This document shows, piece by piece, positions 40,628-44,585 of a stretch of 44,585 nt of DNA. Made by a program: the position numbers and the translations under genes. The notes beneath the pieces were generated by a model. The model ran no database searches. It saw only the letters and a program-made list of their open reading frames with translations, and had not been told where the DNA came from. Numbering within the stretch: the stretch's first letter is position 1; each line of letters starts with the position of its first letter. Source of the DNA: JAZDEY01 sp043808325 [NCBI: Candidatus Eiseniibacteriota bacterium] (GTDB lineage Bacteria; Arandabacterota; Arandabacteria; Arandabacterales); the NCBI GenBank assembly GCA_043808325.1, contig JAZDEY010000065.1, positions 1 to 44,585 of the forward strand. Reading direction: 5' to 3'.

Positions 40628-43011
40628 AGCCCGGCCTCCCTGAGAGCACGCCACACGCGTTCCGGCGTAAAGGGGAGATCCCTCAGTCTCACACCCGTAG
40701 CGTTGTAGATGGCGTTGGCAATTGCTGGGGCTACCACGTCCAGGCAGATCTCCCCCACGCTCTTCGCCCCAAAGGGACCTGAGGGCTCAACGCTCTCCAC
40801 GAGCAACGCCTTGATCTCGGGAAGATCGAGCGAAGTCGGGACTTTATATTCCATCAGCGAGGCGTTTATCATCTTTCCGGTGGGCGAGAACTTCATCTCC
40901 TCAGTGAGGGCGTAGCCTATGCCCATCGAGACCGATCCTATGATCTGGCCCTCGGCCAGCGTGGGATTGATCGCGCGCCCGAGATCGACCGCCGTCGCAA
41001 CGTCGACGACCTTGACTGCCCCGGTATCAAGATCGACTTCGACCTCAGCGAAGCAGGCCGCAAAAGGCGGAGGACTATCGAAGGTGAGAAACGAGGCGGT
41101 CTCGGTGATCTGCTGCTTGTCGTCCCCGTAAATCGATTTCAGGGCGGCCTCTTTGATGTGAACCCGCTTGCCGCCGGGTGCCGAAAAGCAGCCGGCATCA
41201 AAGGTCAAGCGGTCGGGGCTTTCGCCGAGGAGACCCGCCGCGACGATCTTGAGCTTCTCCCTCACTTGCTCCGCGGCCTTGACGACCGCGGTTCCTGAAA
41301 CGTAGGTAGTGCTGGAGGCGTAGGCACCCACGTCGAAAGGCGTGTAGTCGGTGTCCGAAGAGTAGACGAGGATGTCCTCGAAGCCGACCCCGAGAACCTC
41401 GGCTGCCATCTGGGCAAGAATCGTATCACTGCCCGTGCCGAGATCGGTCGCACCCACCAGGAGATTGAAGGAACCGTCCTCATTGACCTTTATGGTGGCG
41501 CCACCGACATCGTCACCCGCAATGCCGCTGCCGTGCATGCAGACCGCATAACCGATCCCCCGCTTGGTCCGCTCAAAGGGGGTGGTGCGCTTGCTTCCAC
41601 CGGACTTGGTCTCGCCGCCCTTGCCGCTGCCGGACTTGTCGCCTACGGCGGCCTTCGCGAGCTCGATGCACTCCTCGAGGCCGCAGGACCTGACCACGCG
41701 TTCGAAGCCGGCCTTGCCTTCCCCGAGTTTGGTCGCAATCGGATCGACATCCCCAAGCCGAATAAGGTTTTTGCGCCGCAGCTCCAACGGGTCCATGCCC
41801 ATCGCGTGGGCCACTTCATCCATGTGGCACTCGAGCGCAAAGTAACCCTGCGGTCCGCCATAGCCCCGCATCGCGCCTGCCACGGGCAGGTTGGTGTAGG
41901 CAACCTCCGCCACGAAACGCAAATTGGGCGACCGGTAGAAGGGCAACGTCTTGCTCCCGGTATTGGATTGCACCGTCAGCCCGTGGGTGCCGTAGGCCCC
42001 GGTGTTGGCCAGGATCCGCAGTTCGTTGGCCACAATCACGCCATCCTTGGTGAGTCCGGTCTTCAGCGTGAGCCGTTGAGGATGCCGGGTGCGCGAGGCA
42101 AAGAACTCCTCGTCCCGCTTGAGCTCCATAAAGACCGGCCTTCCGGTCCGGAGCGCAATCTGGGCGCAGAGATCCTCGAGCACGATCTCCTGCTTGCCAC
42201 CGAAGCCGCCGCCGATCCTGGGCTTGATAACCCGGACTCGCGACACCGGCACCTGATTGACGCGTGCGACAATCCGTCTCACGTGGAAGGGCACCTGAGT
42301 GGCGCTTACAATAATGATCCGCCGGAACTCATCGAGGTAGGCCAGACAGACGTGCGGCTCCAAGGGAACGTGCTGAACGTAGTGGACCGAGTAGGTATTC
42401 TCGAAAACGTGATCGGCCTTGCCGAAGCCGGCTTCAACATCTCCGATTTCGACCTCGATCGAGGCGACCAGATTGCGGGCGGCATCGCGGATACCGCTTG
42501 CATCGGGCTCGTCATGAATTACGGGAGCGCCCGGCTTCAGGGCTTCTTCGGGATCGAAGACCGCCGGCAGCACTTCGTACTCTACTTCGAGCGCCTCGCA
42601 GCCGCGGCTTGCTGTTAGTTCATCTTTGGCGACCACGACCGCCACGCGGTCACCCACAAACCGCACCTTGTTATCGAGCATAAAGTTATCGTAGGGAGAG
42701 GGCTCGGGATAGTTCTGGCCCGCCGTGGTATGGGGGATTCGCGGCACGTTCTCGTGGGTGAGCACCAGCACCACTCCGGGAATGGCGAGTGCGCCATCGG
42801 TCTTGATGGACTTGATCCGCGCATGAGCCTTGGGGCTCCGCAGAATCTTGGCGTAGAGCGTCTCCGCGGGAAGCATATCCGCGGTGTAGCGGGCCTCACC
42901 CTTGACGATGGCATCGCCATCGACCTTGCGCACCCGCTTGGAGACCACCTTGAGGTGCGGGTCTCTTCCGATCTGAGATTTCGCTTTATTCGCCTTAGTG
43001 GCTCGCGCCAT
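40624..43011 (-). CDS. xdhA: Molybdenum hydroxylase large subunit (xanthine dehydrogenase type)
   Basis: A 795-residue molybdopterin-binding subunit. It begins with a basic linker, then the a/b-hammerhead domain (VVSKRVRKVDGDAIVKGEAR). Cofactor motifs are PRIGGGFGGKQE, AMRGYGGPQG and GATDLGTGSDTI, and the catalytic Glu is in KSVGEICLD near the C-terminus. The CO-dehydrogenase loop with the Cys ligand is not seen, so a hydroxylase of purines or other N-heterocycles or aldehydes is more likely. It should pair with the 2Fe-2S and FAD subunits encoded just upstream. ATG 43011 has AGGA seven or eight bases upstream. A low-complexity Gly/Lys/Ser stretch (GSGKGGETKSGGSK) interrupts the middle. Confidence 0.9.
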   Translation of the reverse strand: MARATKANKAKSQIGRDPHLKVVSKRVRKVDGDAIVKGEARYTADMLPAETLYAKILRSPKAHARIKSIKTDGALAIPGVVLVLTHENVPRIPHTTAGQNYPEPSPYDNFMLDNKVRFVGDRVAVVVAKDELTASRGCEALEVEYEVLPAVFDPEEALKPGAPVIHDEPDASGIRDAARNLVASIEVEIGDVEAGFGKADHVFENTYSVHYVQHVPLEPHVCLAYLDEFRRIIIVSATQVPFHVRRIVARVNQVPVSRVRVIKPRIGGGFGGKQEIVLEDLCAQIALRTGRPVFMELKRDEEFFASRTRHPQRLTLKTGLTKDGVIVANELRILANTGAYGTHGLTVQSNTGSKTLPFYRSPNLRFVAEVAYTNLPVAGAMRGYGGPQGYFALECHMDEVAHAMGMDPLELRRKNLIRLGDVDPIATKLGEGKAGFERVVRSCGLEECIELAKAAVGDKSGSGKGGETKSGGSKRTTPFERTKRGIGYAVCMHGSGIAGDDVGGATIKVNEDGSFNLLVGATDLGTGSDTILAQMAAEVLGVGFEDILVYSSDTDYTPFDVGAYASSTTYVSGTAVVKAAEQVREKLKIVAAGLLGESPDRLTFDAGCFSAPGGKRVHIKEAALKSIYGDDKQQITETASFLTFDSPPPFAACFAEVEVDLDTGAVKVVDVATAVDLGRAINPTLAEGQIIGSVSMGIGYALTEEMKFSPTGKMINASLMEYKVPTSLDLPEIKALLVESVEPSGPFGAKSVGEICLDVVAPAIANAIYNATGVRLRDLPFTPERVWRALREAGL

Positions 43012-43079
43012 ACCCGAGTCCTCTATTTCCTATCCATCCGACCATTCATCCGACTGGATGGTTCGTGCTTCCCTGTCGC

Positions 43080-43547
43080 CTATTTCTTGCTTCCAATCTT
43101 TGCCGCCGCATCCCTTATCGCATCGACGACTTTGACATAGCCCGAGCACCGGCAGATATTGCCCGATATGGCTTCCCGGATCTCCTCTCGCGTGGGCGCT
43201 GCCTTTGTGCCGAGCAGAGCAAAGGCGGTAAGGAGCATACCCGGCGTGCAGTAGCCGCATTGAGGCGCTCCGGCCTCGACGAAGCTCTCTTGCAGCGCGA
43301 CAAGCCTTGGGTCTTCTGCGAGGCCTTCCACGGTCACGACCGACCGCCCGTCCACCTGGAGGGCAAGGGTGATGCAGGACGCTACCGGCCTGCCATCGAG
43401 GAGCACGGTGCAGGTGCCGCAGTTACCGGTCTCACAGGATTTCTTAACGCTCTTAAGTCCCAGGCGCCGCAGCGCCTCGAGCAGAGTTTCCCCGGGGGAA
43501 ACCTCGAGCGTGAGCTCTTTGGCGTTGACCGTGAGTTTAGATGTCAA
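43080..43547 (-). CDS. xdhC: Molybdenum hydroxylase 2Fe-2S subunit
   Basis: A 155-residue electron-transfer subunit with two [2Fe-2S] clusters. The plant-ferredoxin-type cluster has Cys in SCETGNCGTCTVLL. The helical C-terminal domain cluster has QCGYCTPGM and ICRCSGYVKVV. It relays electrons from the Mo centre to FAD. Start: TTG 43547, overlapping the FAD subunit stop by 11 bases; the resulting length is standard for the family. An upstream reading to 43829 is only the antisense-frame extension. Naming of xdh subunits varies; the symbol refers to the iron-sulfur subunit. Confidence 0.88.
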   Translation of the reverse strand: MTSKLTVNAKELTLEVSPGETLLEALRRLGLKSVKKSCETGNCGTCTVLLDGRPVASCITLALQVDGRSVVTVEGLAEDPRLVALQESFVEAGAPQCGYCTPGMLLTAFALLGTKAAPTREEIREAISGNICRCSGYVKVVDAIRDAAAKIGSKK

Positions 43548-44388
43548 GTTTCCAACCTGCCTGCGTAGCCGCCTCATAGAGCGCCCGCACAACCATGACT
43601 TCAACCAGGTGCTTTCTATATTCGGATGACGCCCGGAAATCAGATTTGGGCTTGATCGAGCCCGCTGCCGAGCGCGCAATCTCCTCAAGGAGCGAGCGCG
43701 TGAGTACCTTGCCCTCGGCCTCTTCGCCCGCGGCCTTGACGAGCACCGGCAACGAATAGGATTGGCCGACCGCAATCCTAAGCGTGCCGACCCTGCCGTC
43801 CTCCGCGCGATCAAGCACGACTGCGGCATTGACGATGGCGATATCTATGGCGCTCCTCCCGAACTTGGTGAAGCTCGCACCCCGGCCCCACCGCTCCTTG
43901 CTTACGATGGCACGGCAAATGAGATCGGGCCCTTTAAGCCAGCCTCGCCCCAAGAGATCCTCGATGCTGATTACGGTCTTCTCATCCCTCATGATTTCAA
44001 GATCCGCCCCCATCGCGAGCAACGCAACCGCAAGATCCGAAGGCAGATGAGCCACGGCGAGTGCTCCACCCACCGTGGCCATATTGCGAATGATGGGAGT
44101 CGCGCATCTCCGCACAGCGTCATAAACGCAAGGAAGCCCCGCGCGGACCTCGGCCGAGAGGAGGTCGGCCAGGAGTGTGGTTGCGCCAATCGCGATCTTG
44201 TTACCCTCCATCGCAACTCCGGCAAGATCGAGTCGGCTGATATCCACGAGCACCTCGACCGACCTGGTGGCCAGCGGAACCGCCATGGTTCCACCCGCGA
44301 TATAGAGTGCCCTGGTGCCGGCGGACTTTCTCAGGTCCACGGCATCCTGCGGTGTCTTGGCCACAAGGAACTGCTGGAAGTGCTTCAA
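43537..44388 (-). CDS. xdhB: Molybdenum hydroxylase FAD-binding subunit
   Basis: A 283-residue FAD subunit of the CoxM/XdhB type. The FAD motifs are ALYIAGGTMAVPL near residue 30 (the usual AGGT loop) and TVGGALAVAHLPSDLAVALLA (the second loop, TxGGxxxxAxPxxD). The C-terminal dimer domain follows. It passes electrons from the iron-sulfur subunit to NAD+ or another acceptor. Start: TTG 44388 with AGGAGGG upstream. It is the first gene of the operon, about 20 bases after the predicted promoter. Confidence 0.88.
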   Translation of the reverse strand: MKHFQQFLVAKTPQDAVDLRKSAGTRALYIAGGTMAVPLATRSVEVLVDISRLDLAGVAMEGNKIAIGATTLLADLLSAEVRAGLPCVYDAVRRCATPIIRNMATVGGALAVAHLPSDLAVALLAMGADLEIMRDEKTVISIEDLLGRGWLKGPDLICRAIVSKERWGRGASFTKFGRSAIDIAIVNAAVVLDRAEDGRVGTLRIAVGQSYSLPVLVKAAGEEAEGKVLTRSLLEEIARSAAGSIKPKSDFRASSEYRKHLVEVMVVRALYEAATQAGWKLDI

Positions 44389-44410
44389 GATAACCCTCCT
44401 GCGATCTCGG

Positions 44411-44439
44411 ATATTAGCACTCTCGCAGGACTAAGACAA
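44411..44439 (-). promoter_or_regulatory. Sigma-70-type promoter of the molybdenum hydroxylase operon
   Basis: On the minus strand, TTGTCT (44439-44434) and TAATAT (44416-44411) are 17 bases apart, leaving a leader of about 15 bases before TTG 44388. Confidence 0.6.
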
Positions 44440-44464
44440 CCCCCCGCATTGACTCATAATAAAT

Positions 44465-44510
44465 GTATTCGAAAGGGGTTCGTTGCCTCAGAAATAAAAA
44501 GTATTCGAAA
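44465..44510. promoter_or_regulatory. Two direct copies of GTATTCGAAA
   Basis: The 10-base string GTATTCGAAA occurs at 44465-44474 and 44501-44510, 36 bases apart start to start. Each includes the palindrome TTCGAA. The pair lies between the molybdenum hydroxylase operon and the divergent gene at the right edge, in an AT-rich patch, so it may be a regulator-binding site. The regulator is unknown. Confidence 0.45.
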
Positions 44511-44525
44511 CATTGGTCAGATACG

Positions 44526-44557
44526 CTCCTGGCGCCGTGGGAATCGGCGCTCAGGAG
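44526..44557 (+). promoter_or_regulatory. Hairpin hiding a ribosome-binding site
   Basis: CTCCTGGCGCCG (44526-44537) can pair with CGGCGCTCAGGAG (44545-44557), with one bulged base and a 7-base loop. The 3' strand includes most of the AGGAGG Shine-Dalgarno sequence (44553-44558) for the ATG at 44567. Confidence 0.5.
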
Positions 44558-44566
44558 GTAGCAGGC

Positions 44567-44585
44567 ATGGGGATGGACATGAGGA
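44567..44585 (+). CDS. Start of a gene running off the right edge
   Basis: ATG 44567 follows AGGAGGT by a normal spacing. Only six codons are visible (MGMDMR), so no function can be given. It is divergent from the molybdenum hydroxylase operon. Confidence 0.4.

Noticed and set aside
1-44585. CRISPR arrays, tRNA or rRNA genes
   Set aside because: No regularly spaced repeats of CRISPR size and no cloverleaf or conserved rRNA stretch were seen by eye. A short tRNA could still be missed without a covariance search.

Overview
The window is a gene-dense stretch (roughly 60% GC by eye) of a bacterial chromosome. I read it as an uncultured, probably anaerobic, Gram-negative-type lineage. The basis is the set of lipoproteins, a MacA-type adaptor, several radical-SAM and Fe-S enzymes, citrate lyase, and frequent TTG/GTG starts. 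I cannot name the phylum. No tRNA, rRNA or CRISPR array is visible, and no gene-free stretch exceeds 300 bases. The longest gap is 6079-6360, which holds a promoter and an untranslated leader.

Layout. The left edge has the start of what looks like an IS630-type transposase. Next is a probably leaderless aspartate aminotransferase, then a REP-like inverted repeat. A leftward group follows (6078-1528): arylamine N-acetyltransferase-like protein, DUF4416 protein, TGS-domain uridine-kinase-like protein and an unknown protein. A rightward six-gene operon (6361-14036) encodes an isocitrate-dehydrogenase-family enzyme, a single-chain aconitase-like protein, a two-subunit LeuCD-type hydro-lyase and citrate lyase, whose acyl-carrier and beta subunits are fused. 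ArfB, a GT4 glycosyltransferase and a small secreted protein follow on the minus strand.

The centrepiece is a leftward operon at 24153-16493 that looks like an undescribed radical-SAM RiPP system. It has two 44-residue paralogous precursor peptides, too short for normal gene calling, with an acidic helical leader and a C-terminal core of PWICFRPAW or PWLCFMPHI. It also has two SPASM radical-SAM enzymes, two B12-binding radical-SAM enzymes, a TPR protein, and a PqqD-like (RRE) domain fused to a site-2-type membrane metalloprotease. Precursor, SPASM enzyme and B12 enzyme each occur in two copies. Divergent from it are a secreted metallo-beta-lactamase-fold protein, a MacA/HlyD-type adaptor and a double MacB-type permease without an ATPase. 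These could export the product or be unrelated.

The right half is mostly housekeeping or accessory metabolism: OsmC, a PpiC lipoprotein, a divergent QueG-like protein, an EIIA(Ntr)-like protein with a zinc-ribbon partner, a second uridine-kinase-like protein with an ATP-cone, and a membrane-anchored phospholipase-D protein. A zinc/manganese ABC operon (znuABC-like) follows, coupled to a beta-propeller lipoprotein and with a palindromic candidate operator. A leftward molybdenum hydroxylase operon (FAD, 2Fe-2S and Mo subunits) is translationally coupled to a guanine/8-oxoguanine deaminase-type amidohydrolase. The right edge holds the start of one more gene, whose ribosome-binding site lies in a hairpin.
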